From Trebonia sp963785645 (GTDB taxonomy: Bacteria; Actinomycetota; Actinomycetes; Streptosporangiales; Streptosporangiaceae), in contig CAWAWG010000008.1 of assembly GCA_963785645.1 (NCBI GenBank), positions 62,001 to 126,000 on the forward strand: 64,000 nucleotides of DNA, written 5' to 3'. This document shows positions 47,418 through 56,659 of the stretch, piece after piece. Within the stretch, counting starts at the first letter, position 1. Every line of letters begins with the position of its first letter. Under the pieces are notes generated by a model that was given only the letters and a program-made list of their open reading frames with translations, had not been told where the DNA came from and did no database searches. A program made the translations under genes and the position numbers.

Positions 47418-48263
47418 TTAAGACCCGTTCTCAGGCGGTTCCGACGAGGCGAGTGGGGGGCGGGCGGCGGCGAGCTGGGAAAGCAGGAGGGGCCGGGCGG
47501 TCGCTAGGGAGGGGCCGTACCAGGTCAGGCTGCGGCCCTCGACCAGCGCGACGCGCCGGGCCGGGAACGTCTCGGGACCGTCGGACTCGCTGAACTGGTA
47601 CGGCTCGTCGGGGAGCACGATGAGGTCCGGGCGGCGCGCCGCCACGTCGTCCAGGGTGACGCGGGGATAGCGGTCCGCGGCCGCATCGCGAACAGCGGCA
47701 TCGTTGGCACTGATGTCGTAGACGTTGTCGAGTCCGAGTCTGGCCGCGACGTCGCCGGTGAACGTGCCGGGGCCGACGACCATCCAGGGATCGCGCCAGA
47801 CCGGGATCACGGCACGAAGACGGGGACCGGGTACCGGGGAACTCCAGGCTCGTTCCGCGTCGGCGAGCCAGGCCGGCTCTGGCCAGCCGAGTGCCTCGCG
47901 GAACATCCGGCGCAGCGACATGAACGCCTCGTCCAGCGTCCGGATCACCGTGACCCAGACCGGGATCCCGGCCGCGCGCAGACGCTCCACGTCGACGCGC
48001 CGGTTCTCTTCCTGGTTGGCGAGGACCAGGTCGGGAACGAGCCCGGCGATGGCCGACCGGTCCGGGTTCTTGGTGCCGCGCACCCGCCGCACCCGCAGTC
48101 CTGGCGGGTGGGTGCACCAGTCGGTGGCACCCACCAGCGCCTCCGGGCGGCTCAGCGCCACCGACTCGGTCAGCGAAGGCACGAGCGACACCACCCGCCG
48201 GACCGGATGCCGCACCGGAACCCGGTAGCCGAGGTCGTCGTGCGGAGGCATGGTGCCGCTCAC
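47418..48263 (-). CDS. helical-backbone metal receptor (BtuF-like), cytoplasmic
   Basis: About 281 residues with the BtuF/TroA fold pattern: VRRVVSLVPSLTESVALSRP, PEALVGATDWCTHPP, LVPDLVLANQEENRRVDVER, VDVERLRAAGIPVWVTVIRT and ARRPDLIVLPDEPYQF. Classical members are extracellular corrinoid- or siderophore-binding lipoproteins, but there is no signal peptide or lipobox here, so this is a soluble family member. A GTG at 48263 overlaps the TetR stop (GTGA), suggesting translational coupling; an ATG at 48251 is the alternative start. Substrate unknown. Confidence 0.8.
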   Translation of the reverse strand: MSGTMPPHDDLGYRVPVRHPVRRVVSLVPSLTESVALSRPEALVGATDWCTHPPGLRVRRVRGTKNPDRSAIAGLVPDLVLANQEENRRVDVERLRAAGIPVWVTVIRTLDEAFMSLRRMFREALGWPEPAWLADAERAWSSPVPGPRLRAVIPVWRDPWMVVGPGTFTGDVAARLGLDNVYDISANDAAVRDAAADRYPRVTLDDVAARRPDLIVLPDEPYQFSESDGPETFPARRVALVEGRSLTWYGPSLATARPLLLSQLAAARPPLASSEPPENGS

Positions 48264-48862
48264 CGCTGTGTCGCCTGGGTGGGCCGTGAGTCGGCGGCCG
48301 CTCCGGCCAGGTTGACCAGTTCTTGAAGTACGGCTGAGGTGATGTCGGCGAGGGACCGCGTCTCGCCGTCGCGGATCCACTGTGCGAAGGCGATTCCGAA
48401 TACGCTGGCGCCGGATTGTGCCGCCAGGGTGGCGGCCGGCTCGCCGATGCCGCGCGCGTGCAGGGCCTCGGCGACCGTCACGGCCACGCCTGCGATTTTA
48501 TGCAGTTCGCGTTCGCGCAGCGCCGGGTTCTGGTCGATCACGGTCTGCCGCAGGCGCGAGTGCGGGCGGCGTTCGTCGGGGAAGAGCGATGCCGCCTCGC
48601 GCAGCGCGCAGGCGATGGCCTCAAGCGGTGCGGCGTCGGGCGGTGCGGACTTCACCCCGTCAGCGAATGCCTGCATGAACTGCTGCTGACCGTAGAACAG
48701 CACCTCGCGCTTGTCGCTGAAGTGCCGGAAGAAGGTGCGCTCGGTCAAGCCGACCGATTGCGCGATCTCGGCGGCCGTCGTCTGTTCGAAGCCGCGAGTG
48801 GCGAAGAGTTCGAGTGCCGCCGCTTGCAGGCGCTCTCTTGTACCGGGTTCCCAGCGCACCAT
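48260..48862 (-). CDS. TetR family transcriptional regulator
   Basis: 200 residues. Helix-turn-helix: TRERLQAAALELFATRGFEQ, TTAAEIAQSVGLTERTFFRH FSDKRE. The C-terminal ligand domain (LREAASLFPDERRPHSRLRQ to VLQELVNLAGAAADS) is of the common actinobacterial type. It is divergent from the SDR gene across a palindromic operator and is followed by the coupled metal-receptor gene. It probably represses the SDR gene and itself. Confidence 0.92.
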   Translation of the reverse strand: MVRWEPGTRERLQAAALELFATRGFEQTTAAEIAQSVGLTERTFFRHFSDKREVLFYGQQQFMQAFADGVKSAPPDAAPLEAIACALREAASLFPDERRPHSRLRQTVIDQNPALRERELHKIAGVAVTVAEALHARGIGEPAATLAAQSGASVFGIAFAQWIRDGETRSLADITSAVLQELVNLAGAAADSRPTQATQR

Positions 48863-48907
48863 GATGCCAAGTTTAGTGATGACAGTGACTGCCGTACATG
48901 TGTATGC

Positions 48908-48941
48908 TGATGTCTGTGACTGACATCAGTCACTGACATCA
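48908..48941. promoter_or_regulatory. 34-bp imperfect palindrome between tetR and SDR genes
   Basis: TGATGTC (48908) and GACATCA (ending 48941) enclose GTGAC/GTCAC half-sites; the whole 34 bp is symmetric apart from a few bases. It lies 46 bases upstream of the regulator start and 49 bases upstream of the SDR start, the usual location of a TetR operator. Confidence 0.75.
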
Positions 48942-48989
48942 CTGCGTCGGCCGCTCCGTCAGCGACGGAGCGGGAGGGAGACAGTTCCA

Positions 48990-49883
48990 ATGCGCGTTTT
49001 CGTTACCGGAGCTTCCGGGTGGATCGGTTCCGCTGTCGTGGATGAGCTCCTAGTGGCCGGGCATGAGGTCACCGGGCTCGCCCGGTCCGACGCTTCCGCC
49101 GCCGCGCTCCAGGCCAAGGGAGTGTCCGTCCGCCGCGGCGACCTCGATGATCTCGCCAGCATCCAGGCCGGCGCTGAGGCAGCGGAGGCCGTCATCCACC
49201 TCGCGAACAAGCACGACTTCGCTAACCAGGCGGCCTCGAACGCGGCCGAGCGGGCAGCGGTCCAGACCATCGGCGACGCGCTCACCGGGACCGGGCGGCC
49301 CTTCCTGGTCGCTGCGGGCGTCGCCGCTCTCGCCCAGGGCAGGCCTGCCACGGAGCACGATGCGTCCCCGTTCCACGGGCCGGATTCGCCCCGCGGGGGC
49401 AGCGAGAATCTCGCACTCGGCTTCGTGGACCGCGGTGTGCATACGGTGAGCCTGCGTTTCGCGCCGACCGTGCACGGAGCCCGCGACCACGGGTTTATCG
49501 CGGCGATCGCGGCGATCGCCCGGGAAAAGGGCGTCTCCGGTTACCCGGGAGACGGGGCCAACCGGTGGGCCGCGGTGCACCGCTCCGATGCCGCGCGCCT
49601 CGTCGCCGCCGGACTCGCGAAGGCCCCGGCCGGCGCCCGCCTGCACGCCGTCGCGGAAGAGGGCGTGCCTGTCCGCCAGATCGCGGAGGCCATCGGGCGA
49701 GCCTTCGACCTCCCCGTCACGTCGATCGACCCCGATGACACGCCTGGGCATTTCGGCTGGATCGGCACCTTCTTCAGCATGGATCTGGCGGCGACGAGCG
49801 CCGGGACGCGGGAACTTCTCGGCTGGACGCCGACGGGCCCGACTCTCATCGAGGACATCGGCTCCGGCGCGTACTCCGGGTAG
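48990..49883 (+). CDS. NAD(P)-dependent SDR / epimerase-like oxidoreductase
   Basis: 297 residues, extended-SDR fold. Nucleotide-binding MRVFVTGASGWIGSAVVDEL (TGxxGxxG), then VRRGDLDDLASIQAGAEAAE and VIHLANKHDFANQA. The active-site region lacks an obvious YxxxK, as in atypical SDRs (NmrA-like or atypical epimerases); later LRFAPTVHGARDHGFIAAIA and GANRWAAVHRSDAARLVAAG are typical of this subgroup. Probably controlled by the divergent TetR protein. Confidence 0.87.
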   Translation: MRVFVTGASGWIGSAVVDELLVAGHEVTGLARSDASAAALQAKGVSVRRGDLDDLASIQAGAEAAEAVIHLANKHDFANQAASNAAERAAVQTIGDALTGTGRPFLVAAGVAALAQGRPATEHDASPFHGPDSPRGGSENLALGFVDRGVHTVSLRFAPTVHGARDHGFIAAIAAIAREKGVSGYPGDGANRWAAVHRSDAARLVAAGLAKAPAGARLHAVAEEGVPVRQIAEAIGRAFDLPVTSIDPDDTPGHFGWIGTFFSMDLAATSAGTRELLGWTPTGPTLIEDIGSGAYSG

Positions 49884-49974
49884 CTATCGCGGGGTTGGCC
49901 GGATGCCAGGGCTGGGCCCTCTCGCCGCCGGCGTTGAGGGCATCAGCCCGGCGACGGGCCGCAAGGCGGGCCTG

Positions 49975-50000
49975 CCCGGCGGGCCTCAGGGCCCGCCGGG
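49975..50000 (+). terminator. 11-bp stem-loop after the SDR gene
   Basis: CCCGGCGGGCC (49975-49985), loop TCAG, GGCCCGCCGGG (49990-50000), a perfect GC-rich hairpin about 90 bases after the SDR stop and without T-tract, typical of actinomycete terminators. Confidence 0.65.
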
Positions 50001-50073
50001 GCCGATAGCATCAACCCTGGGGGGCAAGGAGCCGGCCAGGAAGCCGGCAACTTCGCCTGAAGGGATCCGCAGC

Positions 50074-50886
50074 ATGGAGAATGCCGAGACCGTACCGGAG
50101 CTCGACATTTCGCGGCCGCATATGGCCCGGGTATACGACTACTTCCTCGGCGGTAAGAATCACTTCGCGGCTGACCGGGCCGTCGCGGAACAGATCCTGC
50201 AGACCAACCCCGCCATCCGCACCGCGGCGCGTGAGAACCGGGCGTTCCTCGGCCGCGCGGTCAGGTACCTGGTCGAAGAGTGCGGCATACGGCAGTTCCT
50301 GGATATCGGGACCGGGCTGCCGTCCACGGACAATGTCCATGAGGTCGCGCAGGCGGCGGTGCCGACGTCCCGTGTCGTGTACGTGGACAACGATCCGCTG
50401 GTGCTGGTGCACGCGCGGACGCTGCTGAACTCCGCGCCGACCGGTCGCACCGCCTACATCCATGCCGACCTGCGGGAGCCGCGTCAGATTCTCGATGACC
50501 CGGCAACCCGCGAGGTGCTTGACCTCAGCCAGCCGACCGCCCTCATCATGCTGGCCACCTTGCACCTCATCCAGGACGAGGACCGGCCTGCGGAGATCAT
50601 CGCGACGCTGATCGACGCACTGCCCGCCGGCAGCTACTTCGCTGCCTCGCACATCACGATGGAACATGCCGGGGAAGCGATAGCCGCGGGACAGCGCACC
50701 ATGCGGAACTCGGGCATCTCGGCGCAGGCCCGTGACTCCGGCGAGTTCGGCCGTCTCGCGTTCTCCGGCCTTGAACTGGTGCCCCCGGGTGTCGTGCTCG
50801 TCTCGGAGTGGCGCGCGACGGGCGACGGCCCGCGCCCGGCCCCCGAAGAGATCAACTGCTACGGCGGGGTTGCCCGCAAAAACTGA
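50074..50886 (+). CDS. SAM-dependent methyltransferase, DUF574/Methyltransf_19 type
   Basis: 270 residues. Family start motif RPHMARVYDYFLGGKNHFAA, then FLGRAVRYLVEECGIRQFLD, the SAM site DIGTGLPSTDNVHEVAQAA, VVYVDNDPLVLVHARTLL and the catalytic-side strand LIMLATLHLIQDEDRPAEII. These multi-copy actinomycete proteins are often near Scr1-type regulators, but their substrates are unknown. ATG at 50074 with AAGGGAT upstream. A copy of a hairpin repeat follows 27 bases after the stop. Confidence 0.92.
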   Translation: MENAETVPELDISRPHMARVYDYFLGGKNHFAADRAVAEQILQTNPAIRTAARENRAFLGRAVRYLVEECGIRQFLDIGTGLPSTDNVHEVAQAAVPTSRVVYVDNDPLVLVHARTLLNSAPTGRTAYIHADLREPRQILDDPATREVLDLSQPTALIMLATLHLIQDEDRPAEIIATLIDALPAGSYFAASHITMEHAGEAIAAGQRTMRNSGISAQARDSGEFGRLAFSGLELVPPGVVLVSEWRATGDGPRPAPEEINCYGGVARKN

Positions 50887-50913
50887 CCCGGGTCGAGCCT
50901 GCCGCCTGGCGAA

Positions 50914-50965
50914 TCATGAAATATCCGGCCGGGTCGTGGCGCGCCAGCGCTACGACCGGCCGGAT
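50914..50965. repeat. dispersed hairpin repeat, copy 1
   Basis: TCATGAAATATCCGGC followed by a stem-loop: ATCCGGCCGGGTCGT (50923-50937) pairs with ACGACCGGCCGGAT (50952-50965) with one bulge, loop containing TGGCGCGCCA. Shares the loop, left flank and end of the stem with copy 2 at 54055-54104. Confidence 0.75.
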
Positions 50966-51354
50966 CTGGTAGGGCATTCGCGGCGCTCCGCAGCGGAACG
51001 ACCAGGCGTTTCAGCTGACGCGAGACCACTTCTTGCTGTTATCTTCATATGGGATCCGGGGCCGTGTTGGCTCAGCCGATACCCGCCGAAGGCTCGGTGC
51101 CGACCAGGTGCTCCTGGCGATGACCCGGTGATTTCATCCGATGAATAGCGAGCCAACGTCAGACTCCGCCGGACCAGGACCGTCCCCGAGCTCACCGCAG
51201 CTGGGCAGGCAGAATGCCTCAAGCCTCTGCACAACATCACGGTACTGGACGATTTTACTGTTGATTCTTGACCCCTTCTATTAATTGATATATGAAAAGA
51301 ACGCTGGTTGGTCGGCCGATGACGGCGAGACGGACTGCGTACCGAAGGACTGGA
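50966..51354. other. intergenic region upstream of the alpha-galactosidase
   Basis: No gene recognised. The last 80 bases are AT-rich (GTTGATTCTTGACCCC, TTCTATTAATTGATAT) and probably carry the promoter. An in-frame ATG at 51292 lacks a ribosome binding site. Confidence 0.45.
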
Positions 51355-54048
51355 ATGAACAGATTGATCCGATGTGTTGTTGCCTGGCTGGCCGTTATAC
51401 CGCTGGTGGTATTCGCCGTCACCCAGACCGCGCCGGCCGCGAAGGCGGAAGACAACGGCGTGGGCCTCACTCCAGCGATGGGCTGGAGCAGCTGGAGCTT
51501 CATCCGCCATGATCCGACCGAGGCCGACATCGAGGCTCAGGCCAAGGCGATGAAGGACAGCGGACTGGCCAGTGTCGGCTACCAGTACGTCAACGTCGAC
51601 GACTTCTGGTACGAGTGCCCCAGCGGCCAGGGCCCCAACGTCGACCAGTACGGCCGCTGGGTCGTCGACCCGACCAAGTTCCCGTCCAGCGGATCGCTCA
51701 GCGGCATCGCGGCCGTCGCCCGTTACGTGCACAGCCTCGGCCTCAAGTTCGGCCTCTACGTGACGCCTGGCATCTCCGAGCAGGCGGTGGCGGAGAACAC
51801 GCCGATCGAGGGCACCTCCTATACGGCTGACGAGATAGCCGAGCCCTCGGACTCGGAGGCCAACTACAACTGCGGCGGCATGGACGGCATCGACTACAGC
51901 AAGCCGGGCGCGCAGGCGTTCATCAACTCCTGGGCCGATGAGCTCGCGTCCTGGGGAGTGGACTACCTCAAGCTCGACGGGGTCGGGTCGTTCGACATTC
52001 CGGATGTCCAGGCCTGGTCGAACGCGCTGCGCCAGACCGGCCGGCCGATCCACCTGGAGCTGTCCAACAGCCTCGACACCTCCGACGCGTCCACCTGGCA
52101 GCAGTACGCCAACGGCTGGCGGACCGGCGGTGACATCGAGGACTACGGCGACGAGCCGAGCGGCAGCAGCTACCCGCTGACCGACTGGGCGAACGTCGAG
52201 TCCCGGTTCGACCAGGTCGCACAGTGGCAGCCCTACGGGGAACCCGGCGCGTACAACGACTACGACTCGGTCGAGGTGGGCAACGGCAGCAACGACGGAA
52301 TCACGTACGACGAACGGCAGACGCAGCTGAGCCTGTGGTCGCTGGCCTCCGCTCCGCTCCTCCTCGGCAGCGACCTGACCAAACTCAATAAGGACGACCT
52401 GAGCCTGCTGCTGAACCGCAGCGTGATCGCGGTGGACCAGGACGGCATCGACGCCTCGCGGCTGGCCAATACCGGCACCGAGCAGGTATTCGCGAAGACG
52501 GAAAAGAACGGCACGGTGGTGGCCGGGCTGTTCAACACCAGCGGCAGCTCCGAGGTCATCTCGACCACCGCATCCGCCCTCGGCCTCGGGTCCAGCCCCG
52601 ACTACCTGCTGAACAACCTGTGGACGCACCAGTCCACGGAGAGCACGGGGACGATGAGCGCCGACGTGCCGTCGCACGGTGTTGCGCTGCTGAGCATCAC
52701 CCCGACGAAGAATCCCGCCGCCGCCGCACCGGCCGCCACGGTGAACCTCAGCGGTCTCGGCACACTGACCGGCGGCCAGCCGACCACCGCTACCGCGTCG
52801 TTCACCAACAACGGGCCGCTGCCCGCCCTCAACGTGCGACTCGGCCTTCAGGTGCCGTCCGGCTGGTCACAGAGCGCGACCACGCCTAGGTCGTTCGCCG
52901 CGGTCGGAAGCGGCAAGACCGTCCAGGCCACGTTCAAGGTGACCGCGGTCGCGCCAGACGCGCTGTCCGCGACTTCTTCGGTAACCACGACCGCGGGGTA
53001 TACCTGGGCCGGGCGATCGCAGCAGTCCCTGTCCGCGCAGCAGCAGGTGACGACCAGCCCGCCGGTGAAGGCGCCGTACTCGACGTATTCCTCCGCGACC
53101 GACGCGTCAGCCGTCCTCGGCCAGTACGACCAGGAATTCTCCATCTCCGGCGGCGGCGCGGCCCTGGATTCCGGTACCGACGCGTACAGCACCATCTACC
53201 AAAAGGGCGCCGTCGGCAGCACCGCCGCGATCACCACCGAGATCACCTCACAGCAGAACGTGACCGGGTCCGGCGAGGCCGGCATCATCGTGCGCAACGA
53301 TATGGCCGGATCGGGCAGCACGCCGGAGGGCGTGACCTTGTCCGAATCGCCGTCCGGCGGCATCCAGCTGGCGTGGGACAACGACTCCGGCACCTACCTC
53401 AACTCGGTGACCCCCGCTGACGGCACCAATCCCGAACTGCTCCCCCTCTGGCTTGAACTGGTCCGCAGCGGGACCACCTACACCGGCTATTACTCGTTCG
53501 ACGGGACCAGCTGGATGACCGTCGGCAGCGCCACGGTGCCGGGGCAGGCGGCCACGCAGGATGCGGGCTTGTTCCTGACCTCGGGCACCGCCGGCTCGCC
53601 GGGCGAGGCGATATTCAACGGCTTCGGCATCACCGCCAGCGACACCGCCCCGCCGGCCTGCGCCGTCTACGCGGCGGCCTCACCGGCGAACACGCTGGGC
53701 GGCTACGCGTCCGTGGGGAGCTGCTCGACCTGCTACGGCGGCGAGAAGGTCGGCTACGTGGGCGTGGAAGGCACGCTCACGTTCAACAACGTGACCGCCG
53801 CGACCGCGGGGACCTACACCGTGACGATCGTCTACTGCGACGGCTCGGGCCGGCAGGCCGACGTCAGCGTCAACGGCGGAACCGCGCAGCTGCTGTCGTT
53901 CACGCCAACCGGCAGCTTCACCACGGTCGGGGCGAAGACCATCTCCCTGTCGCTGGCGGCCGGCGACAACACGATCGAGATCGACAACCCGACCGACTGG
54001 GCACCGGACATCAACGAGATCGTCGTGGCACCCACGCCGGCCGCTTAG
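51355..54048 (+). CDS. secreted GH27 alpha-galactosidase with accessory domains
   Basis: 897 residues from ATG 51355 (GAAGGA upstream). Signal peptide: NRLIRCVVAWLAVIPLVVFA then a cleavage site after PAAKA. GH27 domain, residues about 35-430: LTPAMGWSSWSFIRHDPTEA, YQYVNVDDFWYE, nucleophile Asp in WGVDYLKLDGVGSFD, acid/base Asp in GWRTGGDIEDYG, and LGSDLTKLNKDDLSLLLNRS. Then a NEW3-like beta-sandwich (VNLSGLGTLTGGQPTTATAS), a DUF1349/laminin-like module (YDQEFSISGGGAALDSGT) and a C-terminal CBM35/CBM6-like module (VGYVGVEGTLTFNNVTAATA to WAPDINEIVV). It releases terminal alpha-galactose (or beta-L-arabinopyranose) from plant polysaccharides. Intact throughout. Confidence 0.94.
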   Translation: MNRLIRCVVAWLAVIPLVVFAVTQTAPAAKAEDNGVGLTPAMGWSSWSFIRHDPTEADIEAQAKAMKDSGLASVGYQYVNVDDFWYECPSGQGPNVDQYGRWVVDPTKFPSSGSLSGIAAVARYVHSLGLKFGLYVTPGISEQAVAENTPIEGTSYTADEIAEPSDSEANYNCGGMDGIDYSKPGAQAFINSWADELASWGVDYLKLDGVGSFDIPDVQAWSNALRQTGRPIHLELSNSLDTSDASTWQQYANGWRTGGDIEDYGDEPSGSSYPLTDWANVESRFDQVAQWQPYGEPGAYNDYDSVEVGNGSNDGITYDERQTQLSLWSLASAPLLLGSDLTKLNKDDLSLLLNRSVIAVDQDGIDASRLANTGTEQVFAKTEKNGTVVAGLFNTSGSSEVISTTASALGLGSSPDYLLNNLWTHQSTESTGTMSADVPSHGVALLSITPTKNPAAAAPAATVNLSGLGTLTGGQPTTATASFTNNGPLPALNVRLGLQVPSGWSQSATTPRSFAAVGSGKTVQATFKVTAVAPDALSATSSVTTTAGYTWAGRSQQSLSAQQQVTTSPPVKAPYSTYSSATDASAVLGQYDQEFSISGGGAALDSGTDAYSTIYQKGAVGSTAAITTEITSQQNVTGSGEAGIIVRNDMAGSGSTPEGVTLSESPSGGIQLAWDNDSGTYLNSVTPADGTNPELLPLWLELVRSGTTYTGYYSFDGTSWMTVGSATVPGQAATQDAGLFLTSGTAGSPGEAIFNGFGITASDTAPPACAVYAAASPANTLGGYASVGSCSTCYGGEKVGYVGVEGTLTFNNVTAATAGTYTVTIVYCDGSGRQADVSVNGGTAQLLSFTPTGSFTTVGAKTISLSLAAGDNTIEIDNPTDWAPDINEIVVAPTPAA

Positions 54049-54054
54049 CTCATC

Positions 54055-54104
54055 TCATGAAATATCCGGCATGTCGTGGCGCGCCAGCGCCCGACATGCC
54101 GGAT
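54055..54104. repeat. dispersed hairpin repeat, copy 2
   Basis: Starts seven bases after the alpha-galactosidase stop: TCATGAAATATCCGGC, stem ATCCGGCATGTCG (54064-54076) perfectly pairing with 54092-54104, loop with TGGCGCGCCA. It is followed by short CCCGGAT/TGGATGC repeats to about 54135. It can serve as the gene's terminator. The rest of 54136-54310 shows no gene. Confidence 0.75.
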
Positions 54105-54310
54105 GCCCGGATACCCGGATGTCTGGATGCCCGACCGACGCCCTTTACCGCCTGGAGAGATGGTTGGGCGACCGCGAGTAACCAGGTTTCGTTCGGGAGG
54201 ACTCGGATGCTCGGCGCCCGGCTGCCTCAGCCTTTCCGCAGCGGAAGCAGCACGATCTTGGACGGAAATACCGGACGCCGAGAAACGGTACGTGACCGAT
54301 TTCTTATCGC

Positions 54311-55255
54311 TTATGACCGGGGCTGCGCCCGTTCCCATTTCGGTAGCCAGACGTTGGTGTCGGGTGCGTCAGTTTGGATGGAGCCGAGGTAGTCGCGGAA
54401 CTTGGCTAGCGTCGGGTGCGGGTTGTCCGCGCGCCAGATCAGCGACAGCGGGTAGATCGGGGTCGGATTGCGTATGGGTATGCGTCGCAGGTCGTAGCTG
54501 TCTGGCCACAGATACCGCGAGCGTTCGCCGATCAGGGTGGTCAGGTCGCAGGAGCCGGCGATCTCGTCCAGCATGGCTTCGTTTCCGAAGACGGGCCCGA
54601 CCATGTCGATGGTCAGGCCGAACGCGGCGGCGAGTTCGGCGTAGTAGACGGCCACCTCGCCGCGGCTGGCGATGCCGGGCATCCAGATGCGGTATCCGGC
54701 CAGTTGCGCGGGCGTGACCGCACGGGCGTCGGCGAGCGGGTGGCGGGGGCCGACAAGCAGCTGGTGCGCGTCGTCGATCACCTGGGCGGCCTTGACCTTG
54801 TCCGGGAGATGCTGGCGCGGGAGAACGGCATGGAAGGTGGCGTCGATCGTCCCGGCTTGGACAGCGGCGACGGCCGCTTCGGTGTCGGCGTCCACGGTCA
54901 CGACGTCCAGCTCGATCTCGGGGTGCATGCGGTAGAAGTCCTGGAGAAGCACCGCTGGCGCTATCCGCCGGTTGACCACATCCACGCGTAGCACACGACG
55001 GCCGGGACGGACGGACGCGTCGGCCCGGTCTGCCACCCGGAGGAGTTCCCTGGCGTGGGGCAGGAACGCCTGGCCGTCGATGGTGAGCTTAGCGCCGCGG
55101 GCGGTGCGGGTGAACAGGCGCACGTCCAGGTCTTTTTCCAGCGAGGCGATGCGTTTGGATACGGCCTGCTGGGTGACCGACAGCTCGTCGGCGGCTTCCT
55201 GGAACTGGCCTGCGTCCGCAGCGGCGACAAAGGTGCGCACGGCGTCTAGGTCCAC
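54311..55255 (-). CDS. LysR family transcriptional regulator
   Basis: 314 residues. N-terminal winged helix: MDLDAVRTFVAAADAGQFQE, AADELSVTQQAVSKRIASLE and FTRTARGAKLTIDGQAFLPH. C-terminal periplasmic-binding-like effector domain (RRVLRVDVVNRRIAPAVLLQ, GTIDATFHAVLPRQHLPDKV, ANDPHPTLAKF-like end). Divergent from the MFS gene. ACAAC-AAACG-GTTGT near 55273-55287 and a further GGTTGT about 20 bases on are candidate LysR boxes. Confidence 0.92.
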   Translation of the reverse strand: MDLDAVRTFVAAADAGQFQEAADELSVTQQAVSKRIASLEKDLDVRLFTRTARGAKLTIDGQAFLPHARELLRVADRADASVRPGRRVLRVDVVNRRIAPAVLLQDFYRMHPEIELDVVTVDADTEAAVAAVQAGTIDATFHAVLPRQHLPDKVKAAQVIDDAHQLLVGPRHPLADARAVTPAQLAGYRIWMPGIASRGEVAVYYAELAAAFGLTIDMVGPVFGNEAMLDEIAGSCDLTTLIGERSRYLWPDSYDLRRIPIRNPTPIYPLSLIWRADNPHPTLAKFRDYLGSIQTDAPDTNVWLPKWERAQPRS

Positions 55256-55344
55256 CCGCGAGACTTTACTAGGACAACAAACGGTTGTGGCTCGCCGACC
55301 GGCAGGTTGTTTGATCCCCCTTCTCAGCCTTGGTTTGATTCGTC

Positions 55345-56646
55345 GTGATCCACCGGCGGACTGTGTGTAAGGCGAGAGAAAGGTGCGGAGCCTTGCTGGC
55401 GAGACGATCCCTGGGGCGGCAGTTCGGCTGGCTGTGGGCGGCCTACGCGGTTAGCGCCTACGGGTCAGGGCTGGGGTTCGGCGCGTTCCCGATCATCGCC
55501 GTGCTGGCGCTGCACGCCAGCCCGGCCGAGGTGTCCGCGCTGTCCGCGGTGGGGCCCGCGGTGGGCGCGCTTATCGCGGTGCCGCTCGCGCCGTGGGTGG
55601 AGTTCCGCCGCAAGCGGCCGGTCATGATCGCGATGGACCTGACCCGGTTCGCCGTCATGATGACGGTCCCGGTCGCCTACGCCTTCGGCTGGCTGAGTTT
55701 CGTCCAGTTGCTCTTCGTCTCGGCCGTGGTCGCCGCGGCCAAGATCGCCTTCAACTCGGCCAGCGGCGCCTACCTCAAGACCCTGGTCAAGCCGGAAGAC
55801 CTGCTCGTGGCGAACGCCCGGTTCGAGTCCACGAACTGGAGCTCCATCGCGGTCGGACCGCCGCTGGGCGGTGCGGCGATCGGCCTTTTCGGAGTGGTCA
55901 CCACCGTGGTGGCCGATGCGCTCAGCTACCTGCTTTCCGCGCTGGGCATCACCGCGATCCGCGGCCGGGAAGAAGCGCCGCAACGGACCGGCGAAGGCCG
56001 GGTCCAGGTGGGCGCGGTGCTCGACGGCTGGCGGCACATCCTGCGCGATCCCGGTCTTCGGGCGCTCTGGTTCAACAACATGCTCGTCGGCGGTCTGATC
56101 ATGGCCACCGAGCCGCTGCTGGCCGTGCTCATGCTGCGCCAGCTCGGCTTCCCGCCCTGGCAGTACGGCCTCGCCTTCGCCGTCCCCTGCGCCGGCGGAC
56201 TGATCGGATCCCGGCTGGCCCGCCGCGTCGTGGCCCGCTACGGCCAGCACCGGGTCTTCCGGACCGTCGGCACCCTGCGCGCCATCTGGCTGATCGGCCT
56301 GGCCTTCGTCCGTCCGGGCGTCGCCGGCCTCGTCACCGTGATGGCGGTCGAGCTGGCGATCATCATCAGCATGAGCCTGTACAACCCGGTGCTGGCCACC
56401 TACCGGCTCGAACGCACCCCCCGGCACCTCATCGCGCGCACCCTGTCGGCCTGGTCAATCGGCTCGCAGGCGTCCATCGCCGTCTTCACCGCGCTCGGCG
56501 GCCTGCTCGCCGACCTCACGAGCCCGCGCACCGCGATCACGGTGGCGGGGCTGCTCATCCTCGTCAACCCGCTGCTGCTGCCCCGCCGCCGGCGTCTTTC
56601 GGCCGAGGCCGACCGCGAACTGGCGCCATCCGGCGCCGTCCCGTAG
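55345..56646 (+). CDS. MFS transporter
   Basis: 433 residues (GTG 55345; a TTG at 55393 would remove a hydrophilic N-terminal extension). About twelve hydrophobic segments, e.g. QFGWLWAAYAVSAYGSGLGF, ALSAVGPAVGALIAVPLAPW, VVTTVVADALSYLLSALGIT and VMAVELAIIISMSLYNPVLA. The EFRRKRPVMIAMDLTRFAVM loop is the MFS motif-A region. The ERTPRHLIARTLSAWSIGSQ segment is typical of the MFS_3/enterobactin-exporter-like subgroup, so efflux is likely. Under probable control of the divergent LysR regulator. Confidence 0.92.
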   Translation: MIHRRTVCKARERCGALLARRSLGRQFGWLWAAYAVSAYGSGLGFGAFPIIAVLALHASPAEVSALSAVGPAVGALIAVPLAPWVEFRRKRPVMIAMDLTRFAVMMTVPVAYAFGWLSFVQLLFVSAVVAAAKIAFNSASGAYLKTLVKPEDLLVANARFESTNWSSIAVGPPLGGAAIGLFGVVTTVVADALSYLLSALGITAIRGREEAPQRTGEGRVQVGAVLDGWRHILRDPGLRALWFNNMLVGGLIMATEPLLAVLMLRQLGFPPWQYGLAFAVPCAGGLIGSRLARRVVARYGQHRVFRTVGTLRAIWLIGLAFVRPGVAGLVTVMAVELAIIISMSLYNPVLATYRLERTPRHLIARTLSAWSIGSQASIAVFTALGGLLADLTSPRTAITVAGLLILVNPLLLPRRRRLSAEADRELAPSGAVP

Positions 56647-56659
56647 GCCCGTAGGCTCG

